Positions 18,135-27,046 are shown, numbered from the stretch's first letter. The stretch is 64,000 bases of DNA from Rosettibacter sp037481715 (GCA_037481715.1 JBBFLD010000009.1:59733-123732); one strand, 5' to 3'. Notes: generated from the sequence alone by a model not told the origin. Numbers and translations are program-made.

Positions 18135-19454
18135 TTATTTATTGTTTCCATTTTCAAGAAGATTATCAAGATATAGTTCATAGGCTCCCAAATCTAAAAA
18201 TCCATGACCCGAAAGATTGAATAAAATTGTTTTTGCTTCTCCTGTCTCTTTACATTTTAATGCCTGTTCAATTGCTTCCTTCACAGCATGTGAACTTTCA
18301 GGAGCTGGAACAATTCCTTCGCACTGGGCAAACAATTGAGCCGCTTTAAAAACTTCCTGTTGTTCATAAGCTTTAGCGCTTATTGCTCCAATGTTATAAA
18401 GCAATGAAATAGTTGGAGCCATTCCATGATATCTCAAACCACCAGCATGAATTTTAGGAGGAATAAAATCATGTCCAAGTGTATACATTTTCAGAAGTGG
18501 TGTTAGTCCTGCTTCGTCACCAAAGTCGTAGTCAAATTTTCCTTTTGTAAGAGAAGGGCATGAAGCTGGTTCAACTGCAATTACTTCAAGATTCTTTTTT
18601 GAACCATTTAATTTATCACGCAAAAATGGAAAAGCTATGCCGGCAAAATTACTTCCACCTCCAACACATCCAATAACAATATCAGGATATTCATCAATCA
18701 TTTCCATTTGAATACGAGCTTCTTCGCCAATTATTGTTTGATGCAATAAAACATGATTCAAAACACTGCCAAGACTGTAATTAGTATCATCTCTTTGAAC
18801 AGCAACTTCAATTGCTTCGCTTATTGCAATACCGAGTGAACCCGGTGAATCGGGATCTTTTTCCAGGACTTTTCTTCCTGCATTTGTTAAATCTGTAGGA
18901 CTTGCATGTACAGTTGCACCAAATAATCTCATAAAAGTTTTTCGATATGGTTTTTGATTGTAACTCACTTTAACCATAAACACTTCACATTCTAACCCAA
19001 AATGTTTACAAGCCATTGCGAGTGCACTACCCCATTGTCCTGCTCCAGTTTCAGTTACAAGTTTTTTGATACCTGCTTTTTTATTATAATATGCCTGTGC
19101 ATAAGAAGTATTTGTTTTGTGACTTCCAGTAGGATTGGACCCTTCATACTTGAAATAAATTTTTGCAGGTGTTTGAAGTTCGTTTTCTAAATTTGCTGCT
19201 CTTATCAATGGCGTTGGACGACTTAATCGGTATAAATCGCGCACTTCGTCTGGTATTTCAATAAATCTTTCCTGTGAAACTTCCTGCATGATTAAATCCA
19301 TTGGGAAAATTGCAGCAAGCTCCTGTGGTGTTGCGGGTTGCTTTGTTAAAGGATTTAATGGTGGGTCTAATGGAACAGGCAAATCTGCTAAAATATTGTA
19401 GTAATGAGTTGGCATTCTGGATTGCTCAAGAAATACAATTTTGTTCTCTGACAT
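18135..19454 (-). CDS. trpB: TrpB2-type tryptophan synthase beta subunit
   Basis: A PLP enzyme converting indole and serine to tryptophan. The 439-residue length, the N-terminal extension (PLDPPLNPLTKQPATP) and YFKYEGSNPTGSHKTN (PLP Lys K113) mark the TrpB2 branch rather than TrpB1, which is ~400 aa and coupled to TrpA. CVGGGSNFAG is the phosphate-binding loop. No trpA or other trp gene is adjacent. The ribosome-binding site is GGAGG. Expression appears to be governed by the attenuator upstream, which supports a real tryptophan-related role: indole salvage or a second synthase. Confidence 0.92.
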   Translation of the reverse strand: MSENKIVFLEQSRMPTHYYNILADLPVPLDPPLNPLTKQPATPQELAAIFPMDLIMQEVSQERFIEIPDEVRDLYRLSRPTPLIRAANLENELQTPAKIYFKYEGSNPTGSHKTNTSYAQAYYNKKAGIKKLVTETGAGQWGSALAMACKHFGLECEVFMVKVSYNQKPYRKTFMRLFGATVHASPTDLTNAGRKVLEKDPDSPGSLGIAISEAIEVAVQRDDTNYSLGSVLNHVLLHQTIIGEEARIQMEMIDEYPDIVIGCVGGGSNFAGIAFPFLRDKLNGSKKNLEVIAVEPASCPSLTKGKFDYDFGDEAGLTPLLKMYTLGHDFIPPKIHAGGLRYHGMAPTISLLYNIGAISAKAYEQQEVFKAAQLFAQCEGIVPAPESSHAVKEAIEQALKCKETGEAKTILFNLSGHGFLDLGAYELYLDNLLENGNNK

Positions 19455-19509
19455 TTTTAACCTCCATATTTGTTTTGAACCTGTCTTATTGCTGTAAAAA
19501 TTTTAAAAC

Positions 19510-19595
19510 AAAAAAGCCGTGAACGGTTCTACCATCCACGGCTTTTTTATTAGAATATTTAAAGTCCTAGGACGGTAGAGAAGATATTCTCCACC
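19510..19595 (-). promoter_or_regulatory. Transcription attenuator of trpB
   Basis: Three exclusive pairings are visible on the minus strand. 1:2, GGTGGAGAA with TTCTCTACC (19587-19595 with 19574-19582), starts within the Trp codons. 2:3, TCTACCGTCC with GGATGGTAGA (19570-19579 with 19528-19537), 10 bp with one G-U, is the antiterminator. 3:4, GCCGTGGATGGT with ACCGTTCACGGC plus six A-T pairs (19510-19548), is an intrinsic terminator with a T tract. A ribosome stalled at the Trp codons would cover segment 1 and favour 2:3, allowing trpB to be transcribed. Confidence 0.88.
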
Positions 19596-19635
19596 ACCAC
19601 CAATTATTTTCAATATTTATATTCTTGAATTTCAT
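19567..19635 (-). CDS. trpL: trp leader peptide with four consecutive Trp codons
   Basis: A 22-codon reading frame: ATG at 19635-19633, TAG at 19569-19567. The product ends NNWWWWRISSLPS. Codons 12-15 are TGG TGG TGG TGG (19602-19591), and Trp is otherwise rare. The stop codon overlaps segment 2 of the attenuator, the classical arrangement in which a non-stalled ribosome masks segment 2. No Shine-Dalgarno sequence precedes the ATG, and the inferred transcription start is at or within a base or two of the ATG. Confidence 0.88.
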   Translation of the reverse strand: MKFKNINIENNWWWWRISSLPS

Positions 19636-19639
19636 TGTT

Positions 19640-19670
19640 CAAAAGTAATTTTTGAATTGTGTTTTGTCAA
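19640..19670 (-). promoter_or_regulatory. Bacteroidota-type promoter of trpL-trpB
   Basis: On the minus strand TTGACA (19665-19670) is followed by TACTTTTG (19640-19647), matching TTG-N20-TAnnTTTG. It can also be read as TTGACA-N17-TACTTT. The expected start site, about seven bases downstream, falls on the A of the leader ATG (19635). Confidence 0.65.
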
Positions 19671-19845
19671 GAAAAAATTTTTTAGAAGAATTTATTTTAT
19701 TCCTACTTTATGAAATCTAATTAGAATAATATTCGTATTTTGTTTTCATAAATATAATCTTGATATTGAATAAATCTAAATATTAGATTATATCAATGAA
19801 AATTCAGCTTATTAAATTTTATAGGTGATTCTAAATTAATATAAA

Positions 19846-21144
19846 ATGATTAAGCCTAACACAAAAATAGTGGATGAAATAGAAATCAATTTAGATAGAA
19901 AACTAAAAATAGTTGATGAAAGCTGGGACTTTAAGAAAGCAAACACAAAAGAATATACTCACTGCTTTCATGCCTATCCTGCTATGATGATTCCTCAAGT
20001 TGCAAGACGGCTCATAGAAAATTTTGGTAAAAATGCTAAAATCTTATTTGACCCTTACTGCGGAACTGGAACTTCTTTAGTTGAAGCAAATATTTTTGGC
20101 ATTAATGCAATTGGCACAGATATTAATCCATTAGCAAGATTAATTGCAAAAGCAAAAACTACTGTCCTTAATATGAATGAGCTGGATTTTTTTATCAATG
20201 ATTTCATTGACTATGTTTTTTCTTTGAACTTTGGTGCAGAAAATGTTAAATCAATAATTATCCCTCAAGTTAAAAATATTGATTATTGGTTTTCGAAAAA
20301 TGTTCAAAAAAAATTAGGAATAGTTCTTGGGTATATTGAGAGCATTGTTGATATAAATATTAAAAACTTTTTTAAAGTTGCTTTTAGCGAAACAGTTCGA
20401 GAAACTTCATTTGTTAAACAAGGAGAATTTAAGTTAGTAAAAGACAAAAATCTAAAAGAAAAAGAGGACAAGGATGTTTTTGGGATAATGATTTCAAAAC
20501 TTGCAAGAAATAGAACAGGTCTTTTAGAATTTATAAATGCTCATAAAAATAACTCATTTACTTATATATATGATTTTAATACAGTTTATAAAATTCCGGA
20601 AGATTTGATTCAATCTAACAGTATTGATATTGTTGTTACATCCCCTCCGTATGGAGATTCACGAACTACGGTTGCATATGGACAATACTCTCGTTTTGCA
20701 AATGAATGGCTTGGTTTCAAAGAAGCAAATCAAGTTGATAAAATGTTAATGGGCGGAGAGAAAAGAAAACATTCTCACATTTTCAAAAGCGAAATATTAA
20801 ATGATGTTATTAATGCAATTCAAAACAAAGATAAAGAGCGAGCAAGGGATGTTATTTCTTTTTATGAAGATTATGAAAAATCAATTATGAATGTTTCAAC
20901 TACAATAAAACGCGGTGGATTTGTTTGTTATGTTGTAGGAAATAGAACAGTAAAAGGAATTAATATTCCTACAGATGAAATAACTGCAGAATTATTTGAA
21001 TCAAATGGTTTTGATCATATTGAAACGATTGTAAGAAATATCCCAAACAAAAGAATGCCGCTAAAAAATAGCCCTACGAATGTGGCGGGTGAAACATCAA
21101 ATACAATGAAAAATGAATATATAGTAATCTGCCGGAAAAATTAA
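19846..21144 (+). CDS. DNA methyltransferase of a type II restriction-modification system
   Basis: A 432-residue SAM-dependent DNA amino-methyltransferase. Motif I, DPYCGTGTSLVEA, is near residues 68-80, and the catalytic motif IV, TSPPYGDSR, is near 264. The order I then IV with ~190 residues between is unlike the beta class. TSPPY favours N4-cytosine methylation, which fits the MvaI/BcnI-family nuclease encoded 1 bp downstream (those systems protect CCWGG or CCSGG by N4-methylcytosine). The exact target cannot be read from sequence. It has no adjacent controller gene. Confidence 0.85.
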   Translation: MIKPNTKIVDEIEINLDRKLKIVDESWDFKKANTKEYTHCFHAYPAMMIPQVARRLIENFGKNAKILFDPYCGTGTSLVEANIFGINAIGTDINPLARLIAKAKTTVLNMNELDFFINDFIDYVFSLNFGAENVKSIIIPQVKNIDYWFSKNVQKKLGIVLGYIESIVDINIKNFFKVAFSETVRETSFVKQGEFKLVKDKNLKEKEDKDVFGIMISKLARNRTGLLEFINAHKNNSFTYIYDFNTVYKIPEDLIQSNSIDIVVTSPPYGDSRTTVAYGQYSRFANEWLGFKEANQVDKMLMGGEKRKHSHIFKSEILNDVINAIQNKDKERARDVISFYEDYEKSIMNVSTTIKRGGFVCYVVGNRTVKGINIPTDEITAELFESNGFDHIETIVRNIPNKRMPLKNSPTNVAGETSNTMKNEYIVICRKN

Positions 21145-21145
21145 T

Positions 21146-21847
21146 ATGCAGATAAAAGAGTTAATAACACGCTTGGAAAATTTAAAAGAAAAAGGATTCA
21201 TAAAAACTTTGAGAAAAGGGCCTACAGGAATAGGTCATCTTCTAGAAAATGAGCTTGGACTTTTAGAAACAAATATTGCTATTCCAGATATCGGTGGTAG
21301 AGTAGAATTAAAAGCTACAAGGAAAAATGCAAATTCTTTGATTACTTTATTTACATTTAATAGGGGTGTATGGAAAATTAAACAAAAGGATTTGATAAAT
21401 AAGTATGGATATAAAGATGAACAAAATAGACAAGCACTTTACAATATTGTAAATGTTAAAACACCAAATACTCAAGGCTTTTACTTATCTTTAGATAAAG
21501 AAAAGAATTTAATTATATTGAAAAATATTAATGAAATAGAAAACATTGCCGAATGGAGTACATATGTAATTGCTGGAAAGTTCATGACAAAACTTGATAG
21601 ACTATTATTAATTATAGCAGATAACAAATTTGAAAATGATATAGAGTACTTTCACTTTAATGAGGCGTACCTGCTTGAACATCCCACACCAGAAAAATTT
21701 TTAGATGCCTTTGAAAAAAATGAATTAATGATTGATTTAAGAATGCATATTAAAGAATCAGGCGGAGTTCGAAATCATGGTACTGGCTTTAGAATTTCAG
21801 AAAGAAATCTGGTTAATTTATATTCGAAGAAAAGAAGGCTGTTATAA
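21146..21847 (+). CDS. MvaI/BcnI-family type II restriction endonuclease
   Basis: A 233-residue nuclease. KGPTGIGHLLENELGL followed by PDIGGRVELKATRKN is the family pattern. PD48, E54 and K56 form a PD-(D/E)xK catalytic site, and the MutH-like fold is known for this family. C-terminal GTGFRI is also conserved. MvaI cuts CCWGG and BcnI CCSGG as monomers that nick each strand; which applies here is unknown. Placed 1 bp after the methyltransferase, the two are co-transcribed as a restriction-modification unit. Confidence 0.85.
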   Translation: MQIKELITRLENLKEKGFIKTLRKGPTGIGHLLENELGLLETNIAIPDIGGRVELKATRKNANSLITLFTFNRGVWKIKQKDLINKYGYKDEQNRQALYNIVNVKTPNTQGFYLSLDKEKNLIILKNINEIENIAEWSTYVIAGKFMTKLDRLLLIIADNKFENDIEYFHFNEAYLLEHPTPEKFLDAFEKNELMIDLRMHIKESGGVRNHGTGFRISERNLVNLYSKKRRLL

Positions 21848-21970
21848 AATTTATCATTTGAAGGGGCTTTAAGCCTTATTAAACCATTTTGAATGTCTTT
21901 TAACGCTGCTTTTGTATGGTTTCTTACTTTTTAATTTTAATCTATGGAATCATCTTTTAAAAAATTTTGC

Positions 21971-22028
21971 TTGACAAAAAAAATAACTTAAGTTATTTTG
22001 AAACGTTCTTATTAGTTCAATACCGTTC
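21971..22028 (+). promoter_or_regulatory. Promoter/operator region of the polysaccharide locus
   Basis: TTGACA (21971-21976), 17 bp, then TATTTT (21994-21999). The spacer and -10 contain a perfect 20-bp palindrome AAAATAACTTAAGTTATTTT (21980-21999). Just downstream GTTC recurs three times at exact 10-bp spacing (22005, 22015, 22025). The palindrome implies a dimeric regulator that blocks RNA polymerase. The rest of the 258-bp gap shows nothing further. Confidence 0.6.
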
Positions 22029-22105
22029 AATTACTTTATGAATACATTCATTTTAGTTTTATTTAATTTTAGAATGTAAATAATTATTATTATAAGGGGG
22101 TTACC

Positions 22106-25100
22106 ATGCAAAAAAGAGTTTACATTTTTTTTCTCTTTCTAATAATGGCTCTTCCATTAAAAATAATTCTTGCACAGGGAAGCGGAAGTATTAGTGGAAG
22201 AGTTGTTGATAAAGGTACTGGTGAACCGTTAATTGGTGCAAATGTATTGATACTTAATACAAGCCTTGGGGCAGCAACAGATTATGATGGCAAATTTACA
22301 ATTCATCATATACCTGTAGGAAAAAGAACATTACAGATTTCATACATTGGCTATGAAACAAGTAAATTAGAAATTGATGTAACTACCAAACACCTTTTTT
22401 TAGGTGATATTCAACTTACACCCACAACATTCGAATTTGAAATTGAAGTTACAGCTCAAGCTAAAGGTCAACGAGAAGCTATCAATCAGCAATTGACTTC
22501 TAACACTATAAAAAATGTTGTTTCTGCAGAAAGAATTCGTGAACTGCCGGATGAAAGTGCCGCTGCAGCTTTGAGCAGATTGCCGGGAATTTCATTACAA
22601 CAGGGAGATAAAATTGTCGTAAGAGGTATTCAAGCAAAACAAAATGTAGTACTTTTGAATGGGGTACAATTACCATCAACTGATATGCAAGACCGTTCAG
22701 TAAATCTTGGATTTATTTCTTCAAATATGTTATCCGGTATTGAAGTAATTAAAGTTCTTACACCAGATATGGATGCTAATGCTTTAGGTGGTGTTGTGAA
22801 CTTGAGAATAATGGAAGCTCCAAAAGGTTTTCATTATGATATTCTAACTCGTGGTGTTTATAATAGTCAGGATAGAACAACAGACAATTATAGATTCTGG
22901 GCGAGTGTTAGCAATAGATTTTTTAATGATAAACTTGGAGTATTTGCTCAGGCATTCTTAGACAGAACAAATGGCGGTAGTGATTTTACAAGTGGCGGCT
23001 TTACTATACTTAATGATAAAGTTCCATTTGGAGAAGCAGCTTATAAAATGGATTCGTTTACTTTTACTGATCAGGAACATATAGTAATGAATGGTGGAGG
23101 TAGTGTTATTCTTGATTATTTATTTCCTCAGGGTAAAATAATATTACAAAATTCACTATCACGTAATATAAATGATTTGGCAGACTATAGGACAGTATTG
23201 AATTTTAGTCAAACTCTTGCTACTTACTCATTATTCAGAGATAAAAACAATAGAGATTTATTAGTTAACGCATTTTTAACAGAATACAATTTTGGCAAAT
23301 TAAAAGCTGAATTAAATTTATCCCATTCATTCACTCAAAAAAAGACCGATTTGCGTTATGGGGATCCGGGACAAAATTTTGGATTTGATGATAATTATCC
23401 TTTCGGTATTATTGGATATACAAGTAATGGTAACCCAATAGCAAGAACTTATACAGCGCAGAGTGCTTCATTTACCCCCGAAGATGTTTATAAAATAGCT
23501 ATTGACGATTCATCAATTTATAGAGCAAAAATGGCTGGTTGGGCTGTGATGCGCTGGGAAGCTTTTAAGCAAAATTTGTATACAGCTAAACTTGATTTTA
23601 CTTTGCCCGTTTCTTTAACGAATTATATCAATGCAGAATTCAAAGCAGGAGCTAAATTTGATCGTTCTGTAAGAAAAAATGATGTTGAAGGTGCTTATCA
23701 TAGAGTTGGTGATAATGATATGTATATTGGAGCACAAGGTTTAATTCCACGACCAGCAAATAGACCCCTTAGTCCAACATATCCATTGATGTTAAATGAA
23801 ATTATGAATTGGGATTATGGAAAAAATCGTGGAAAGTACTTCCTTGATGGTGATTACCCCATTAATAATGTAGTTGATAAGGGCTTGATGGATGTATTTT
23901 TGCCAAAAGCTAGAAGTGGATGGGGATTGTCAAGACATGTAGCAAATTCGGAAAGAGACGATTTTAATGGGACAGAAACTTTTACTGCAGGATATTTAAT
24001 GAGTACATTAAAGATTGGTCCTCAGTTAACATTAATTGGAGGCATTCGTTACGAAAAATATGACATGAATTATAAAGCAACATTTGTTTATGTAACTCAC
24101 TCTGTAGATGGTGTATCACTTCTTTTTGATACCCTGAATACAGTAAAAAGGTCAGATATAAATTGGTTCCCAAATATTCATTTGCAGTATAAAATAACTG
24201 ATTGGGCAGATATTAGACTTGCTTATTCAAAAGCAATATCCCGTCCTGATTATCAGGCAATTATGCCTAATATTTACTATGCACCTAATGAACAAACAGT
24301 TTTTGGTAATCCTTACTTAAAACCCACTGTAATAAACAACTATGATGCTGCAATCTATCTTTATAGTAATAAAATTGGCCTGTTTACACTATCAGGCTTT
24401 TATAAAAAGATGAAAGATGTATTCTACCAATCAAGAATTTATTATCAAAATCTAAAGTACTTTAATGCTAATTTTATTGATTCAGCTGCATTTCGCGCTG
24501 TGAGTATTAAAGATTTACCCGAGCCATCTGAGTTAATAACAGTTTACTTGAATAATCCAAATCCAGGTTATGTAAGAGGATTTGAAGTTGAATGGCAGTC
24601 AAACTTCTGGTATTTACCAAAACCCTTTAATTCAATTGTTCTCGGCATAAATTACACCAGAACATGGTCCAGCATGGAATACTTAAGAATTGAAAATACT
24701 GATTCAACATATAAACAAGGAATATTTACCAGACACAAATATAAAACAGAAGTGAAGACATATAAAAGTAGATTATTATATCAAGGAGATCATATTCTAA
24801 ATTTAACATTAGGCTTTGATTATAAAGGTTTTTCCGGAAGAATTTCATATAATTTGCAGGATGCGGTAACATCCTCAATTGGAACACGTCCAGAGGAAGA
24901 TGCTAAAACAGGAAAAATTCCAAGATGGGATATTTCACTTAAGCAGCGTCTGCCAATTGAAGGGCTGAGCATATCATTTAATGGAGTTAATTTATTCCGC
25001 AGTGCAGTTAAATCATATCGCACATTTAAGAGACCAAACCAAACAGAAGCTGTTTCAAATCTGATAACAACTTCATATTCTCCATCATTTTATGAATTGT

Positions 25101-25120
25101 TATTACGATATGAGTTTTAA
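22106..25120 (+). CDS. TonB-dependent outer-membrane receptor
   Basis: A 1004-residue TonB-dependent transporter. A signal peptide (1-23, ending ILAQG) is followed by a carboxypeptidase-regulatory-like beta-sandwich (about 27-105: GSISGRVVDKGTGEPLIGAN, IPVGKRTLQISYIGY). The plug (about 120-235; VVRGIQAKQNVVLLNG) and a 22-strand barrel ending in a terminal aromatic (LLLRYEF) follow. A strong ribosome-binding site (AAGGGGG) is present. There is no SusD partner, so it is not a canonical SusCD pair; it resembles single receptors for oligosaccharides. Downstream hydrolases suggest an oligosaccharide ligand, but this is inference. Confidence 0.88.
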   Translation: MQKRVYIFFLFLIMALPLKIILAQGSGSISGRVVDKGTGEPLIGANVLILNTSLGAATDYDGKFTIHHIPVGKRTLQISYIGYETSKLEIDVTTKHLFLGDIQLTPTTFEFEIEVTAQAKGQREAINQQLTSNTIKNVVSAERIRELPDESAAAALSRLPGISLQQGDKIVVRGIQAKQNVVLLNGVQLPSTDMQDRSVNLGFISSNMLSGIEVIKVLTPDMDANALGGVVNLRIMEAPKGFHYDILTRGVYNSQDRTTDNYRFWASVSNRFFNDKLGVFAQAFLDRTNGGSDFTSGGFTILNDKVPFGEAAYKMDSFTFTDQEHIVMNGGGSVILDYLFPQGKIILQNSLSRNINDLADYRTVLNFSQTLATYSLFRDKNNRDLLVNAFLTEYNFGKLKAELNLSHSFTQKKTDLRYGDPGQNFGFDDNYPFGIIGYTSNGNPIARTYTAQSASFTPEDVYKIAIDDSSIYRAKMAGWAVMRWEAFKQNLYTAKLDFTLPVSLTNYINAEFKAGAKFDRSVRKNDVEGAYHRVGDNDMYIGAQGLIPRPANRPLSPTYPLMLNEIMNWDYGKNRGKYFLDGDYPINNVVDKGLMDVFLPKARSGWGLSRHVANSERDDFNGTETFTAGYLMSTLKIGPQLTLIGGIRYEKYDMNYKATFVYVTHSVDGVSLLFDTLNTVKRSDINWFPNIHLQYKITDWADIRLAYSKAISRPDYQAIMPNIYYAPNEQTVFGNPYLKPTVINNYDAAIYLYSNKIGLFTLSGFYKKMKDVFYQSRIYYQNLKYFNANFIDSAAFRAVSIKDLPEPSELITVYLNNPNPGYVRGFEVEWQSNFWYLPKPFNSIVLGINYTRTWSSMEYLRIENTDSTYKQGIFTRHKYKTEVKTYKSRLLYQGDHILNLTLGFDYKGFSGRISYNLQDAVTSSIGTRPEEDAKTGKIPRWDISLKQRLPIEGLSISFNGVNLFRSAVKSYRTFKRPNQTEAVSNLITTSYSPSFYELLLRYEF

Positions 25121-25219
25121 CTTTCTAATTAAAAAAAGGAGGTATTGCTTATGAATTAAAAAATTTTTCAAAACTAAACAACATATTAACAGTAATAACA
25201 AATTAAACAGGAGGTAACC

Positions 25220-26950
25220 ATGAAGAAAGTCTATTTTATATTATTTCTGTTAGCTTCTTTTTCATTCCTCTATGCTCAAAGTGCAATTTCTAATTATGTT
25301 GAAGAATTCCGTGGTGACACCGCAGTAGTAAAAGAGGGCATGTTATACGAAGCAATTACATATGATACTCTTAATGTTCCAGCAGGTCGTGTTTATCTAT
25401 TAAAGAAAGCATCAACTTATGCTCTTGGTTCTAATCCAACATCAAAAGCAGGACGTCATACTATTATTGTAGGGGAGAATAGAACTCCTATTTATCAAAA
25501 TACCAAGACTGATGATATGTTCCCTGTAATTTGTGGTTTAGGTGGAAACAGTGGTGGTATCAACTATGGTGGCGACTTAACTGTTAAAAATGTTATTGCA
25601 GTTCCAGCCTCTGCAGAAGGAACTTTGGGTTGGGTATTTTTCTGGGGTTCTGCTCCAAATAGCAGAGTTACCTTAGAGAACAGTATTTTTGAAAAAACTC
25701 GATGGGTTATTGTAGCTTCAAATGCAGTAGCTGGTACAAGATTGTTCATTAGAGACTGCTATTTTGTAAATCTCAGTGGTCAGGCATGCAGACGTAATGG
25801 TGGTGTTTATGATAATGTTGATAATCCAACAGATACTATCTGGGTAGAAAACAGCACTCATGTTATGGCTCAAGGAATGATGTATAAATTCCGTAACTAT
25901 CCTATCAAGAAGTTAATGTTTAATCATAATACATTTGTTAACTGTGCTGGTATTATTTTCGAAACAAATGGTTATCAAAGTGATTGGACTGTAACAAATA
26001 ATATTTTCGTTAATAGCAATGTTCAACCTTTTACTTTTATTGCAGAAGACTATCCTGAAGTCGACCCTGATACCTTAGCTCATGGATTAATCAACGTAAG
26101 AGATTTGCCGCCAGATTACGAACAAGTTCCACGCAAAGTTCTTGTTGACAGAAATTTAGTATACTGGGATCCAAAACTTAGCAACCTTGCTTCTGAAATG
26201 ATAGCAGAAAATATCAATAGCACAAATAAATGGTTCAACCAAACCATTAAAATGAATTCCCGTACAAAAGCAATGTTCGATGATAATTCTAAATATCCTT
26301 ATCTAACCGAAGGAACCTGGTATGAAAAATTGCCTAATTTTGTAAAACCGCTGGATTTATTAACTGACCAGGTTGATATCCTTAAAACATTTGCAAAAGA
26401 AACAATGGATTTAAGCAAGTCAGCTCTTTTACCTGAATGGAGAAAAGTACTGGTTGGACAGGATTATTATGTTTATCCAGATTTTCCAGTACCTATAAAT
26501 CTTGCTTATACAGATAGTGACTTATTAACAGCTGGTTTGAATGGCTTCCCACTTGGAGATCTAAACTGGTTCCCAGAAAAGAAAGCTCAGTGGCTTAAAC
26601 AAAGAAATGCAGAATATGCAGCTCTTCAACAGGCACTGGATAGTGGAAAATTACCAGTTGGAGTAGAAGAAACAGAACCATTGCCAACTTCATTCGAAGT
26701 AAAACAAAACTATCCTAACCCATTCAATCCAAAGACTACAATTACATTTTCAATACCAAAAGCTGGAAATGTAGTTGTTAAAGTATTTAACATTCTTGGA
26801 CAGGAAGTTGCTACAATCTTTAATGGCACCTTACCAGCTCAAACACATCATATTGATTTTGATGCTTCTAATTTGACAAGCGGTGTTTATATCTATTCTG
26901 TACAATATGATGGACTTACTATTTCCAAGAAAATGGTATTATTGAAGTAA
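25220..26950 (+). CDS. Secreted right-handed beta-helix protein with T9SS sorting domain
   Basis: A 576-residue protein. A signal peptide (1-19, ending LYAQS) is followed by repeated short beta-strand units with N-rich turns (VTNNIFVNSN, FNHNTFVNC), typical of pectate-lyase-like parallel beta helices (DUF4957/DUF5123-type). The last ~85 residues are a type A T9SS sorting tail: NYPNPFNPKTTITF, VFNILGQEV, SGVYIYSVQYDG and KKMVLLK. It should be exported across the outer membrane and anchored or released after tail cleavage. The ribosome-binding site is AGGAGG. The substrate is unknown; pectin or a related uronate polymer is plausible. A strong terminator follows it. Confidence 0.82.
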   Translation: MKKVYFILFLLASFSFLYAQSAISNYVEEFRGDTAVVKEGMLYEAITYDTLNVPAGRVYLLKKASTYALGSNPTSKAGRHTIIVGENRTPIYQNTKTDDMFPVICGLGGNSGGINYGGDLTVKNVIAVPASAEGTLGWVFFWGSAPNSRVTLENSIFEKTRWVIVASNAVAGTRLFIRDCYFVNLSGQACRRNGGVYDNVDNPTDTIWVENSTHVMAQGMMYKFRNYPIKKLMFNHNTFVNCAGIIFETNGYQSDWTVTNNIFVNSNVQPFTFIAEDYPEVDPDTLAHGLINVRDLPPDYEQVPRKVLVDRNLVYWDPKLSNLASEMIAENINSTNKWFNQTIKMNSRTKAMFDDNSKYPYLTEGTWYEKLPNFVKPLDLLTDQVDILKTFAKETMDLSKSALLPEWRKVLVGQDYYVYPDFPVPINLAYTDSDLLTAGLNGFPLGDLNWFPEKKAQWLKQRNAEYAALQQALDSGKLPVGVEETEPLPTSFEVKQNYPNPFNPKTTITFSIPKAGNVVVKVFNILGQEVATIFNGTLPAQTHHIDFDASNLTSGVYIYSVQYDGLTISKKMVLLK

Positions 26951-26976
26951 TTAAATCACTTTTTTAGTAAGTCACA

Positions 26977-27026
26977 GGGGGCAACCAACTTTGGTTAACC
27001 AAAATTTGGTTGCCTCCATTTTCTTT
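26977..27026 (+). terminator. Nested hairpin terminator after the beta-helix gene
   Basis: GGGGGCAACCAA (26977-26988) pairs with TTGGTTGCCTCC (27006-27017) over 12 bp with one G-U. The loop contains a second perfect palindrome, TTTGGTTAACCAAA (26990-27003). A T-rich ATTTTCTTT follows. It separates receptor plus beta-helix from the foldase/CE15/GH9 genes, so expression may step down here. Confidence 0.75.
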
Positions 27027-27046
27027 AAAATAATTCTGTTAATAAA

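Noticed and set aside
22106..25120. SusC-type receptor of a SusCD pair
   Set aside because: There is no SusD-like lipoprotein next to it. The next gene is a beta-helix protein with a T9SS tail.
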